A DNA stretch of 64,000 nt, taken from the NCBI GenBank assembly GCA_002385465.1, contig DGDN01000043.1, positions 1,599 to 65,598 on the forward strand. The letters run 5' to 3'. Below, piece by piece: positions 8,726 to 17,542 of this stretch. Source of the stretch: Candidatus Fermentithermobacillaceae bacterium UBA3951. Lineage in GTDB: Bacteria > Bacillota > Sulfobacillia > Fermentithermobacillales > Fermentithermobacillaceae. The notes beneath the pieces were generated by a model, which ran no database searches, was not told where the DNA came from, and worked only from the letters and a program-made list of their open reading frames with translations. The translations under genes and the position numbers were made by a program. The first letter of the stretch is position 1. Every line of letters starts with the position of its first letter.

Positions 8726-9469
8726 TTATTGAACCGGGGGTTCGCCCCCCGCCAAGGAAGGCCTCAGTATGACGATATCGACTCTCCTGTTGCGCTGCCG
8801 GCCCTCGGCAGTCTCATTAGTGTCGATAGGCCTGAACTCGGCGTACCCGGCAACTTGAAGTTGTTTCTCCCGGACGCCGCACTTCTCGATAAGGAACCTG
8901 ACAACGCTTCCCGCGCGGCCGCTTGAGAGCTCCCAGTTTGATGGGAATTTTTCGGTGCTAATAGGCCAATCGTCGGTGTGCCCTTCAACCCTTATAGGGT
9001 TCTCAAGGTCTTTGATCATCTTGCCTACAAAAAGCAGGGCCTCCGTCGCTTCGGGACGGAGTTCGGCGCTCCCAAGGTCAAAGAGGACCGAATCGGCAAA
9101 CCGGAGGATGAGGCCTCTCTCATCCATCTCAACCGAGACTTTGCCCGCCAAGCCTGCTCCGGCCAGTTCACGGGAGAAGGATTCGCCCGTGACCCTTAGC
9201 TGTTCGAGCTCCATGGCCACGATGGCCGCCATGGGGTCAGGGAGCGGGGTTCCGCCTCCTCCACCGGGTAGGATGGTGGCTCCACCGACGGGCATTACTC
9301 CGACCGCGGACCCGTACGACCGCACTGCGGCGTCGAACTTCTCGGCGCTCAAGACCGAAACGGCGAAGAGCAGAATAAAGAACGTCCAGAGAAGCGTCAC
9401 CATGTCCGCGTATGAGGTAAGCCAGGGTTGGGTACGTGGCGGGTCCTCAGTCTGAATCAGCCGCGGCAC
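8726..9469 (-). CDS. motB: Flagellar motor stator protein MotB
   Basis: Stator subunit of 247 residues. The N-terminal helix SYADMVTLLWTFFILLF carries the ion-channel aspartate (about residue 22). The C-terminal half is an OmpA-like peptidoglycan-binding domain (IRVEGHTDDWPI, LSSGRAGSVVRFL, NRRVDIVI). The GTG start lies inside the end of motA (23-nt overlap), implying translational coupling. Whether protons or sodium drive it cannot be decided from the sequence alone. Confidence 0.95.
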   Translation of the reverse strand: MPRLIQTEDPPRTQPWLTSYADMVTLLWTFFILLFAVSVLSAEKFDAAVRSYGSAVGVMPVGGATILPGGGGGTPLPDPMAAIVAMELEQLRVTGESFSRELAGAGLAGKVSVEMDERGLILRFADSVLFDLGSAELRPEATEALLFVGKMIKDLENPIRVEGHTDDWPISTEKFPSNWELSSGRAGSVVRFLIEKCGVREKQLQVAGYAEFRPIDTNETAEGRQRNRRVDIVILRPSLAGGEPPVQ

Positions 9470-10256
9470 CGCTCTGCGCCCCCCTTCGGCTCGGCAGGAT
9501 TACCTGCTCCCTCTCCTTAGGCGACAGGAAAGACTTGAGTTTCTCCTGAACGACTCTCGGATTGTCGCCCGCCTGGATAGACAGGACTCCTTCGACTATG
9601 GCTTCCTTAATGAATATCTCTCGCGCGCTGCGGTTTTTCAGTTTCGTAGCGATGGGCAGAAAGATCATGTTGGCAAGCACGGAACCGTAGAAAGTAGTGA
9701 CCAAGGCAACGGCCATGCCTGGACCGATTTCTTCAGGCTTATCAAGCTTTAGGAGCATTTGGATCAGGCCGACCAGAGTGCCGAGCATTCCGAAAGCAGG
9801 AGCCATGGCCCCCAAAGTCTCGAAGACCGATTGCCCCATCTTGTGCCGGTCGGCCACAAATGCGATCTCGGTCTCGAGGATATTTCTCACAAGTTCCTGG
9901 GTCGTGCCGTCCACTACCAACCTGATACCTTTCTGAAGAAAAGGATCCGTGAGGTGGTTGGCGTCTTCGTCCAACGCCAAAAGGCCTTCTCTTCGCGCCT
10001 TGTCGGCGAATCTCACAAGGGTGTTGATTGTCTCGCCAATGTCTTCCTCCTGAGAGAAGTAAGCCTGCTTGGTGATCTTGGCCACGTCGAGAAACGTCCG
10101 GAGGGGGAAGCTCATCAGGGTAGAAAAGATGGTTCCTCCAAGCGTGATGAACAGCGAACCGGGGTCCCAGAACGGCCGGAGCGAGCCACTCATCATGATC
10201 CCGATGAGAACCACTGCGAACACGGCGATTGTCCCTATCAGCGTCGCCAGATCCAT
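9447..10256 (-). CDS. motA: Flagellar motor stator protein MotA
   Basis: Stator subunit of 269 residues with four hydrophobic segments. The family signatures are visible: the GTIFSTLMSFP and FETLGAMAPAFGMLGTLVGLIQML regions (third helix) and AVALVTTFYGSVLANMIFLP (fourth helix). The ATG at 10256 follows GGGGTG at good spacing. motA and motB are embedded in the fla operon between flgE and fliL. The small gene flbD, often found between flgE and motA, is absent. Confidence 0.96.
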   Translation of the reverse strand: MDLATLIGTIAVFAVVLIGIMMSGSLRPFWDPGSLFITLGGTIFSTLMSFPLRTFLDVAKITKQAYFSQEEDIGETINTLVRFADKARREGLLALDEDANHLTDPFLQKGIRLVVDGTTQELVRNILETEIAFVADRHKMGQSVFETLGAMAPAFGMLGTLVGLIQMLLKLDKPEEIGPGMAVALVTTFYGSVLANMIFLPIATKLKNRSAREIFIKEAIVEGVLSIQAGDNPRVVQEKLKSFLSPKEREQVILPSRRGAQSGAAADSD

Positions 10257-10280
10257 GTCAACACCCCGTTTCTATCCTGC

Positions 10281-10318
10281 GCCCCGGCGGAAGGGACGCC
10301 TAGAACTTCCGCCGGGGC
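10281..10318 (-). other. Perfect 13-bp stem-loop between flgE and motA
   Basis: GCCCCGGCGGAAG at 10281-10293 and its exact complement at 10306-10318 enclose a 12-nt loop. No U-run follows on the minus strand, so a full intrinsic terminator is unlikely. It may protect the upstream mRNA segment, act as a processing site or attenuate stator expression relative to the hook gene. Confidence 0.6.
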
Positions 10319-10327
10319 CTAACCCAC

Positions 10328-11572
10328 TTATCGCTTGAGGTTCACGAGCTCTTGAAGGAGCTCATCTGAAACCGTGATGATCCTCGAGTTCGCCTGGAAC
10401 CCTCTCTGAGTGATGATCATCTGGGTGAATTCCTCAGAAAGGTCTACGTTGGACATCTCCAGCGAACTGGGCGCTATCGTCCCTCGCCCGGCCGTACCGG
10501 CCTCACCGATATCGGCGGTACCCGAGTTGTTGGACTCAACATACAGGTTCTTGCCCAGCGCTTGGAGCCCCGCAGGGTTCGGGAAGCTCGCGACCGCCAG
10601 CTGGCCCAATATCCTCGTTTGCCCGTTGGAGTAGAACCCAGAGATAATACCCCTGGAGTCGAAAGTGAAGGACTCCAAAGTACCCGTCGGGTGACCGTCA
10701 ATCACATCGGTATCGATGGTCGTAGGCCCCGCCACCTGGGTTACCTTGCTGAAGTCGAGGGTCAGGTTAATATCATCGACTCCCAAAGTAGCGCTAAGGG
10801 GGATCGTGACTGAGTCGCCGGTCACACTGTCAAACTTGCCCTGGCTATCGAACGTGATTGTCCCGTCCCCTGTAGCTCCTGTCGGGCCGCTCACGATCTC
10901 CCAGTACCACTCGTTTGGGTTGGTCTTTTCGAACTGTATGGTAAGGGTGTGAGTGCCACCCTGGGAGTCGTACACTGTAATGGGTACTTGCTGAGTGGTG
11001 CCGACCGCCGCCTCTGAGTTCAGATTCCTGTACCAGCCGACGTTTGCTGTCGCCTTGGCTTCCATGTTTGAGCCCAAGGCTATCTGGATTGGCTGGAGCA
11101 GGTTCTCAGGGCGCTGGGGTGGAAGATCTCCCGTCGTAGGATCTACGACCCAGCCCAAGACCTTCCGGCCCTCCGGATCTACCAGTATGCCGTCTCCGTC
11201 GGTACCAAAAGCCCCCACTCTGGTGTAGGCTCGCTGACCGCTTTCCAGGACCAAGAAATAGCCTTTGCCTTCAATTGCAACGTCTGTCATCCTCGACGTG
11301 GGCTGGAGGTTGCCGGACGTATGGTTGATGTCAATGCTACCCACTGTAACACCCAAGCCGACCTGCATGGGGTTCGTGCCGCCGCGAGCTCCGGTATCGG
11401 TGCCGGACGGCGAACCTGCGCCACGCAAAGTCTGACTAAAGACCTCCTGGAACGTCACCCTCGAAGACTTGAAACCGGGTGTGTTCACGTTGGCCACGTT
11501 GTTGCCTATTACATCCATTCTCGTCTGGTGAGTCCTAAGACCCGACACAGCGCTGAACAGTGAACGCATCAT
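10328..11572 (-). CDS. flgE: Flagellar hook protein FlgE
   Basis: Hook subunit of 414 residues, a normal size. The N-terminus carries the rod/hook signature (SAVSGLRTHQTRMDVIGNNVANVNTPGFK, quoted in overlapping pieces). The middle holds the FlgE D2 region and the C-terminus the conserved coiled segment SNVDLSEEFTQMIITQRGFQ. Two ATGs in tandem (11572 and 11569) are both possible starts, with AAAGGGG some 13 nt upstream. It follows flgD and the flagellar operon protein, as in other Firmicutes. Confidence 0.95.
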   Translation of the reverse strand: MMRSLFSAVSGLRTHQTRMDVIGNNVANVNTPGFKSSRVTFQEVFSQTLRGAGSPSGTDTGARGGTNPMQVGLGVTVGSIDINHTSGNLQPTSRMTDVAIEGKGYFLVLESGQRAYTRVGAFGTDGDGILVDPEGRKVLGWVVDPTTGDLPPQRPENLLQPIQIALGSNMEAKATANVGWYRNLNSEAAVGTTQQVPITVYDSQGGTHTLTIQFEKTNPNEWYWEIVSGPTGATGDGTITFDSQGKFDSVTGDSVTIPLSATLGVDDINLTLDFSKVTQVAGPTTIDTDVIDGHPTGTLESFTFDSRGIISGFYSNGQTRILGQLAVASFPNPAGLQALGKNLYVESNNSGTADIGEAGTAGRGTIAPSSLEMSNVDLSEEFTQMIITQRGFQANSRIITVSDELLQELVNLKR

Positions 11573-11686
11573 GGTTCTTCAAAAACCCCTTTCGTTTCTC
11601 GGGTATCCCGGCTCTCCTTCACTCGTTCCGGAGAGCTTGGCCTCCCAGAAAGGGTCCGGCCCGGGTACCGCTTTGTGCTTATTGGC

Positions 11687-12082
11687 TTACCTGCCAACCA
11701 GCACCGCGCTGTCTATGGAAGTGAACACGTTTTCCTTCATCCGCTCTTCGGGGATCACGGTGATCACCGTTCTGGTCTGCGGGGCCACGACGAACGCGAC
11801 GCCCTTCATGAGCACCAATGTCGACCTTGCGCCTTTGGCCGAAGCCGTGTCTACAGCGTTCTCCAGTTTCGCAAGCTTCTCCGCGTCTATCCCTTCCCCC
11901 CACGTCTTAAGGCGCTCTTCGGCGTGTTTCGAGAAGGTCACTTGCTGAGAATTCTTGACCTCCGACAGTACTTCCGCAAACGACTTTGCGCCTGGGTCTA
12001 CTCGCTTTTCTTGAGGTCGTCCGCTCTTTACCGGGGCAGGCGACCTGACCTTTAGCCTCGGGTCTATCACTCTAAGCTGCAT
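11687..12082 (-). CDS. Flagellar operon protein, TIGR02530 type
   Basis: A 131-residue protein of the small family found between flgD and flgE in Firmicutes (TIGR02530-like). Diagnostic pieces are FSKHAEERLKTWG, a central helix with KLAKLENAVD, KGARSTLVLMKGVAFVV, RTVITVIP and ENVFTSIDSAV. The molecular role of the family is unclear to me; position suggests a part in hook assembly. The ATG at 12082 lies 11 nt inside flgD, with AGAGG just upstream. A 114-nt spacer with a 7-bp hairpin (11610-11635) separates it from flgE. Confidence 0.85.
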   Translation of the reverse strand: MQLRVIDPRLKVRSPAPVKSGRPQEKRVDPGAKSFAEVLSEVKNSQQVTFSKHAEERLKTWGEGIDAEKLAKLENAVDTASAKGARSTLVLMKGVAFVVAPQTRTVITVIPEERMKENVFTSIDSAVLVGR

Positions 12083-12584
12083 CTTCCTCTACCTCTACCC
12101 CTGAAGTCGCCGGCTCCGGAGCTTCGGCCGGCTCGGGCTCGACGACCTGCGGCTCCGGCTCAGGGCCCACGTAAATCAGACTGTCTATGGGAACCAGGTA
12201 GTCCCCGGACTTCACCATGAGATGTCCCCTGTGGTAACAGACGGACTCGACTACTCCTTCCAGAATACCGGCCTCGTCTTCTGCCACGAATGTCTTTCCT
12301 ATGAGGTTCGCGGCACTAAGGAGACTCTGGTTCGACTGAGCTGCGATTAGGTACTGAAGGGTAGCCTGGACCGTCCGGTTCAGTTCTCCGATTTGAGTTG
12401 CGCTCGAGAACTGGGCCATCTGGGCCAAGAACTCCTGTTCCTTTATGGGTTCCATGGGGTCCTGGTACCGGAGCTGCGTGAGCATTATCTTGAGAAACTG
12501 GTCCTGAAGCTCTCCGGTCGTGCCCGTCTTAAACCCGTAGGGAACAGAGTTCCCGTATATTCCGCTTACTCCATCTATCGCCAA
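12072..12584 (-). CDS. flgD: Flagellar hook-cap (hook assembly) protein FlgD
   Basis: Hook scaffolding protein of 170 residues that caps the growing hook. The signature LQDQFLKIMLTQLRYQDP and EFLAQMAQFSSATQIGELN is clear. The C-terminal tail is unusually rich in Pro, Glu and Ala. The TTG start at 12584 is supported by AAAGGAGG eight bases upstream. It is followed with an overlap by the TIGR02530-type gene and then flgE. Confidence 0.94.
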   Translation of the reverse strand: MAIDGVSGIYGNSVPYGFKTGTTGELQDQFLKIMLTQLRYQDPMEPIKEQEFLAQMAQFSSATQIGELNRTVQATLQYLIAAQSNQSLLSAANLIGKTFVAEDEAGILEGVVESVCYHRGHLMVKSGDYLVPIDSLIYVGPEPEPQVVEPEPAEAPEPATSGVEVEEDAA

Positions 12585-12608
12585 ATAATCCGCCTCCTTT
12601 CACTCTTC

Positions 12609-13991
12609 CTACACGATGTAATCCAGGTGGCTTCCGGATAGCGCCGGGAGGTAGCTAGCCGAGGGCTGGCTTGGAACCGCCTCTACACCGAACGAGCGGG
12701 CCTTTTTTCTCCCAGCGGAATGAACGCTGCCCCCTCGCTCCCCCCGCGAAGAAGTGTGTTGAGCATGACCCTGATCTACCGTAAACCCAGAAAGAGTCAG
12801 CCCCAGCTCACTAAAAGACCTCGCCAATTCGCCGGCCGATGTCTCGAGAGCCTGTATGGCTTCGTGGGACTGGGCGACGAATTTCACGGCGATATCCTGC
12901 CCCCTGGCGGTAAGGACCGCAGTAACGCTTCCGAGCCGCGGTGGGTCGAGTTTTAGCTCCACGCTCCGCGGGAGTCTCTTGAGAGCCTCTTCTCTGAGGC
13001 GCTCGGCCAGCGCGCGGGTGTCCGTGACAGACACGTCTTGTCGCCCAGCGGGCCGTCCTTCGGCCCCTGGTCTCAGGTGGACATCCGGGCCGGGCGCGGT
13101 TTCAACCGTCGCCAAGCGGCCAATGGAACCTGTATCGAACGATTCGATAGGTTCCGACGCCTCAAGCCGCTCTCCGCTTCCCGTATCCCTTGAGAGCCTG
13201 CTTTCTCCCAGTTCGGCCTCAAAGTCCAGGGAAATGCCGGCCTCTCGGGACCCCAAACCGTGCTCGGTGACCGGTCCACGATGGACGGCTTCTTCCTCGT
13301 GGGTAGTCACCTGGGAGATTCTTACTGCCTCCGACCGTTCCACCGTGCGCCATGCCTGGGGCACCTCAACGTCTGCCTCCATTTGAGTCGGGCTCAGGTG
13401 TTCCTTTACGAGTTGAACTGTGGGCGATGAAGCTCCGCCTTCTCGGTCGAGCCCCTTGTCCTTCTCACCTGCCGAGATCAGGCCCGCGTCGCGGACGCCT
13501 CTCAGTTGGGCTCCAACATGAGGGGTCTCTGCGTGGCCGCGCACCTCTCCGGTGTCAAGGACAGGCCTATTCGGCTCTGGAAGCTCTGGAAGTTCTGTCT
13601 TCACCGCGATGAACTGCTTCCGGGCCGAAAAGCCCGTTAGGGGCACCGGCTCACTCGATTGACGGGCCGTCCCCGCGGTTTCGTGGACTGTCCACAGGCT
13701 CTCTCCATCAGGCTCTACAGGCAGGCCAAGGGCACAGGCTGGAAACCTCGTGTTTGGCTCCATGGGATCTGAAACCCCTGCTAGGACTTCCGCGCTTTCG
13801 CTTGAAACGGCGGGGGCCGGAGGCACTAAGATGACAGGGGGTTCAAGGGTCCCGAGAGCCGCGGCCATGAGGGACGCAAAGATCAGGTGACCCCTTTCTT
13901 TTCCGGTAGCGTGTCCTACCGCCGGTACCGTTTGGGCCCCGGTATCCCGAGCAGCGTGAACTCCTAGAGCACCTTCCAATCCAAGAAACAT
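12609..13991 (-). CDS. fliK: Flagellar hook-length control protein FliK
   Basis: A 460-residue low-conservation protein whose C-terminal part (about 335-425) has the FliK pattern: LPRSVELKLDPPRLGSVTAVL, then a stretch on free-radical-like beta strands and SFSELGLTLSGFTVDQG. The first 330 residues are Glu/Pro/Ser/Thr-rich, as expected for the ruler segment. FliK measures the hook and triggers FlhB switching. It lies between fliJ and flgD, its standard place. Confidence 0.88.
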   Translation of the reverse strand: MFLGLEGALGVHAARDTGAQTVPAVGHATGKERGHLIFASLMAAALGTLEPPVILVPPAPAVSSESAEVLAGVSDPMEPNTRFPACALGLPVEPDGESLWTVHETAGTARQSSEPVPLTGFSARKQFIAVKTELPELPEPNRPVLDTGEVRGHAETPHVGAQLRGVRDAGLISAGEKDKGLDREGGASSPTVQLVKEHLSPTQMEADVEVPQAWRTVERSEAVRISQVTTHEEEAVHRGPVTEHGLGSREAGISLDFEAELGESRLSRDTGSGERLEASEPIESFDTGSIGRLATVETAPGPDVHLRPGAEGRPAGRQDVSVTDTRALAERLREEALKRLPRSVELKLDPPRLGSVTAVLTARGQDIAVKFVAQSHEAIQALETSAGELARSFSELGLTLSGFTVDQGHAQHTSSRGERGGSVHSAGRKKARSFGVEAVPSQPSASYLPALSGSHLDYIV

Positions 13992-14003
13992 GACCTTCTT
14001 TTC

Positions 14004-14453
14004 TCACCTCTCTTTCGCTCTTAAGAATCGCTCCGCTCCGATCTCGTCCAGGACCTTGGCTTGCTGCCACCAGAAAGCATCCATGTATTCCCGCAGCTTG
14101 TTCTCCCGGTGCCTCTCAAGGGCCCGTTCCTCTTGCGTCCGCAGGATGGCGACTTCCCTGGCCTTCCGGGTGATTTCACGCTTGGCCTTTAGGTCGGCCC
14201 TGTGACGGAAGATCTCGTTGTCAATTGACTCGCCGAACCTCATCATCCGTTTCATAAGATGCGAGTCCAGCCGGCCCGAGAGAGCGCCCCGTAACTCACG
14301 AGCAGCTTCCTCTCTGGCTTCACAAGCCGCATCGAGCCTGGACTTAACCGCATTCTCGTTCCTCTGAGCTTCTCCGAGCTTCTCTTCCGCAAGCAGCTTG
14401 CGCAGCCGCCGTATCTCGAGAACTCGCTCCAGAGGAAACTCGAACTTCTTCAA
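14004..14453 (-). CDS. fliJ: Flagellar export chaperone FliJ
   Basis: A 149-residue, almost wholly alpha-helical coiled-coil protein that works as the central stalk of the FliI ATPase ring and helps to deliver substrates to FlhA. It begins with the typical FEFPLERVLEIRRL and is dense in Lys, Arg, Glu and Ala with heptad-like spacing. The TTG start at 14453 fits that conserved N-terminus. It lies directly after fliI. Confidence 0.9.
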   Translation of the reverse strand: MKKFEFPLERVLEIRRLRKLLAEEKLGEAQRNENAVKSRLDAACEAREEAARELRGALSGRLDSHLMKRMMRFGESIDNEIFRHRADLKAKREITRKAREVAILRTQEERALERHRENKLREYMDAFWWQQAKVLDEIGAERFLRAKER

Positions 14454-14491
14454 ACCCGTCCCCGTCCTTTATCGACAATCATCCCAATTTG

Positions 14492-15817
14492 CTAAACCAC
14501 AAGGTTTTCTGAGAAGAGCCCGGTAAGGAGTGAGACTGTTTCTTCAAATGAATGCTTCTCGTCTACGCCTTGCCTCAGAAACCCGTTCACCCGGTCCACG
14601 TAGTTAATCGCGTGGTCTATGCGGTCGTTTGAGCCCTTGACATAGGCTCCTATGTTTATGAGGTCCTCGGCCTTCTTGTAAGTCGCCAGGACCGCCCGGA
14701 GCTCTTTGGCCGCTTCTCTCTGCGCTTCGCTTGTGACCGTAGTCATGAGCCTTGAGACCGATGCCAATACATCTATGGAAGGGTAGTGACCGAGCTGGGC
14801 CAGGTCCCTGGAGAGGACGATGTGTCCGTCCAGGATCCCCCTTGCTGCGTCGGCTATAGGCTCATCCATGTCGTCGCCCTCAACGAGGACCGTGTAGATC
14901 CCGGTGATGCTGCCGGTAGAGCTCTTGCCCGCCCGTTCCAGGAGTTTCGGGAGATGGGCGAAAACCGACGGAGTATATCCTCTCGTGGTGGGAGGTTCAC
15001 CCGTTGCCAGCCCGACTTCCCGGAGGGCCATGCACCACCTGGTGAGCGAATCCATCATGAGGAGGACCGACATCCCGCGGTCACGGAAGTATTCTGCTAT
15101 GGCCGTGGCCACCCATGCGGCCTTTATCCTCATGAGGGCGGGTTCATCCGAGGTTGCAACAATTACGACAGATCGCTTGAGCCCTTCGGGGCCCAAGTCT
15201 CTTTCAATGAACTCCCTGACTTCGCGACCGCGCTCGCCGATGAGGGCGATTACGTTCATGTCCCCCGAGGTGTTCCTGGCAATCATTCCCATGAGTGTCG
15301 ACTTGCCCACGCCCGAACCGGAGAAAATGCCGATCCTCTGACCTTCGCCGAGGGTGAGGAGACCGTCTATGGCCTTCACCCCGGTTGCCAGGGGCTCGAG
15401 GATCCTGTCCCTCTCAAGGGGCGAAGGCGGCCGTTCAGTGGCAGGATAGTACGTGTCCACGGCCCACCAAGGCTTCTTGTCCATCGGGAAGCCCAGGGCA
15501 TCAACGATCCTGCCGAGCATGCCCTCTCCCACCGGCACCTTGAGCTGCCTGCCGGTTGCCTCCACCGGGGTGCCCGGCGCCACGCCGTCCAGTTCACCGT
15601 AGGGCATAAGGAGGACACGGCCGTCCTTGAAGCCGACCGCTTCGCTGAGGACCGGAACGCCCGAATCCGGAAGCAGATAGCACATCTCCCCCATCTTGAC
15701 TTTGGGTCCCGAGGACTCGATTAGAAGGCCGACAACGTCCCGTACTACGCCGCCGTAAGTGAGCGGCTGGACAGTCCTGACCGTCTCTTCGTACATCTGG
15801 AAGGACACGTCGTTCAT
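14492..15817 (-). CDS. fliI: Flagellum-specific ATPase FliI
   Basis: Export ATPase of 441 residues related to the F1 beta subunit. The Walker A GSGVGKST lies at 167-174, followed by IALIGERGREVREFIE and the Walker B-type VLLMMDSLTRW. It also has the PTTRGYTPSVFAHLP segment seen in FliI and its relatives. Its start overlaps the fliH stop by four bases, in line with stoichiometric FliH2-FliI assembly. Confidence 0.97.
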   Translation of the reverse strand: MNDVSFQMYEETVRTVQPLTYGGVVRDVVGLLIESSGPKVKMGEMCYLLPDSGVPVLSEAVGFKDGRVLLMPYGELDGVAPGTPVEATGRQLKVPVGEGMLGRIVDALGFPMDKKPWWAVDTYYPATERPPSPLERDRILEPLATGVKAIDGLLTLGEGQRIGIFSGSGVGKSTLMGMIARNTSGDMNVIALIGERGREVREFIERDLGPEGLKRSVVIVATSDEPALMRIKAAWVATAIAEYFRDRGMSVLLMMDSLTRWCMALREVGLATGEPPTTRGYTPSVFAHLPKLLERAGKSSTGSITGIYTVLVEGDDMDEPIADAARGILDGHIVLSRDLAQLGHYPSIDVLASVSRLMTTVTSEAQREAAKELRAVLATYKKAEDLINIGAYVKGSNDRIDHAINYVDRVNGFLRQGVDEKHSFEETVSLLTGLFSENLVV

Positions 15818-16539
15818 GCCGTTTCAACCCCCAGGACTTTCTTGCGGGCTTCGGCCAGCGCAATTGCGATCGAGCGTATCTGGGACTCAATCGTCACGTC
15901 CACGTAGCCGTGAGGCGTAGAAACAATAGCTCCCCCCGCGATTTCCGGATCGCCTACGACTTCCATTGACCTTGCGCCGAACTCTCTCTTAAGAGTGGGG
16001 ACCTCTCCTTCCACAAGAGAAACCAGTTCAGGCGGCACCTTGAGCGAGAACTCCCTCTCATCTCGGAGGGCCGTGAGGCCTTGGCGGATGAGGTCAAGCA
16101 CCACCTTGGGATCGGCCTCAAACGCGTCTCCCAGGACCTTGCGGCTAATCTCGATGACCAGGGCCAGGAGGCGCGGTTCTGAGTCGGCAAGCATCTTGGA
16201 GTAGGCCTCCCTCGCCGCCTCTAGGGCGGCTCCCGCTTCTTCTACGAGCTTCTGAGCTTCGGCCAAACCCTCCGCGTGACCATCGAAATATCCTCGGTTC
16301 CTGCCTGCCTCTCTGGCTTCATTGGCGATCTTCCCGGCTTCGTCTCTGGCCCGGCTGATAAGGGCTTCGGCTTCTTCTCTGGCTTCATCAAGGATGGCTT
16401 GTGCCTCTTTCCTTGCGGCATCGAGGATCTCGGCCGGGTCGGGAAGACGCTGCTCAATCCGAGCCTCGATTTCCACGGGCTTCGGAACCGGGCGCCTTAT
16501 GCGGATGGGTTGGGAGCGGAAGACTCTAGACAACGACAT
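15814..16539 (-). CDS. fliH: Flagellar export stator protein FliH
   Basis: A 241-residue regulator of FliI. The N-terminal half has a long helix rich in Ala, Glu and Arg, with a GxxxG-like repeat segment (EAREAGRNRGYFDGHAEG). The C-terminal half resembles the V-type ATPase E/FliH domain (VIEISRKVLGDAFEADP, GGAIVSTPHGYVDVTIESQ). It overlaps fliG by 14 nt upstream and fliI by 4 nt downstream. Confidence 0.92.
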   Translation of the reverse strand: MSLSRVFRSQPIRIRRPVPKPVEIEARIEQRLPDPAEILDAARKEAQAILDEAREEAEALISRARDEAGKIANEAREAGRNRGYFDGHAEGLAEAQKLVEEAGAALEAAREAYSKMLADSEPRLLALVIEISRKVLGDAFEADPKVVLDLIRQGLTALRDEREFSLKVPPELVSLVEGEVPTLKREFGARSMEVVGDPEIAGGAIVSTPHGYVDVTIESQIRSIAIALAEARKKVLGVETA

Positions 16540-17542
16540 CGTCTCCTCCTCCGCGACCTACAACGATCTCGCCCTGGTCCTCAAGCCGCCGTATGATCGC
16601 AACGATCCTCTGCTGGGCGTCTTCAACATCGCGCATACGGACAGGGCCAAGGTAATCGATGCTTTCTTTGAGCGTTTCAACGGCCCTGGACGAGAGGTTC
16701 TTGTAGACTTTTTCTTTGACTTCATCGGACGCCGCTTTGAGGGCGAGCGGGAGGTCCTTGGACATGTCAACTTCACGCAGGAATCGCTGCACGGCTCTGT
16801 CGTCGAGATAGATGATGTCTTCGAACAGGAACATCCTCCGCTTGATCTCTTCAGACAGTTCGGGCGCTTCAACATCGAGGGCATTCAGAATGGTTTTCTC
16901 TGTCTGCCTGTCTACATTGTTCAGAATGTCGACGATGGCGCCCACTCCGCCCGTACGCGTGTAATCCTGACCGACAACGTTCACCAGCTTGCGTTCCAGG
17001 ATGCGCTCGATCTCCTTAATGACCTCCGGGCTCGTGCCTTCCATCGCGGCGATCCGCCGGGCGACTTCGACCTGAAGGTCGGGAGCCAGCGAAGCGAGAA
17101 TGGCGCCTGACTGGTTCGGAGCCAAGTAGCTTAGGATAAGGGCGATGGTCTGGGGAGACTCGGACTCTAGGAAGTTTAAGAGCTGGCTCGGTTCAGCCTT
17201 CCGCGCGAAGTCGAATGGCCTCACCTGAAGCGACGCAGTGAGGCGGCCCAGGACATCAACGGCTTTGTCCTTCCCCAACGCCTTCTCGAGGAGCACCTTG
17301 GCATATTCAATGCCGCCCTCGTCTATGTACTGTTGGGCGATGGCCATATCGGCGAACTCGCTCAGCACCTGGTCTCTGACGTCTTGGTCGACCCTTTTGG
17401 TGCCGGCAATCTCCAGGGTCAAGATGTCTATATCCTCTTCCTTCATGTGTTTCATGACCTGAGACGAAAGGTCTGGTCCCAGGGTGATGAGGAGAATGGC
17501 CGCCTTTTCTCTTCCTGACAGGACGCCTCTACGAGTGGACAT
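16526..17542 (-). CDS. fliG: Flagellar motor switch protein FliG
   Basis: Rotor protein of 338 residues that contacts MotA. The N-terminal domain (LSGREKAAILLITLGPDLSS), the middle domain with its PQTIALILSYL helix and the C-terminal torque helix (LFEDIIYLDDRAVQRFLREVD) with charged residues are all present. Length is normal. The ATG shares one base with the fliF stop (TGATG). Confidence 0.97.
   Translation of the reverse strand: MSTRRGVLSGREKAAILLITLGPDLSSQVMKHMKEEDIDILTLEIAGTKRVDQDVRDQVLSEFADMAIAQQYIDEGGIEYAKVLLEKALGKDKAVDVLGRLTASLQVRPFDFARKAEPSQLLNFLESESPQTIALILSYLAPNQSGAILASLAPDLQVEVARRIAAMEGTSPEVIKEIERILERKLVNVVGQDYTRTGGVGAIVDILNNVDRQTEKTILNALDVEAPELSEEIKRRMFLFEDIIYLDDRAVQRFLREVDMSKDLPLALKAASDEVKEKVYKNLSSRAVETLKESIDYLGPVRMRDVEDAQQRIVAIIRRLEDQGEIVVGRGGGDDVVV

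Noticed and set aside
14786..15724. A 312-codon plus-strand open frame
   Set aside because: It is the antisense of fliI. The composition (His/Arg/Gly-rich, no conserved motif) and the absence of a ribosome-binding site mark it as a shadow of the strongly conserved ATPase gene.
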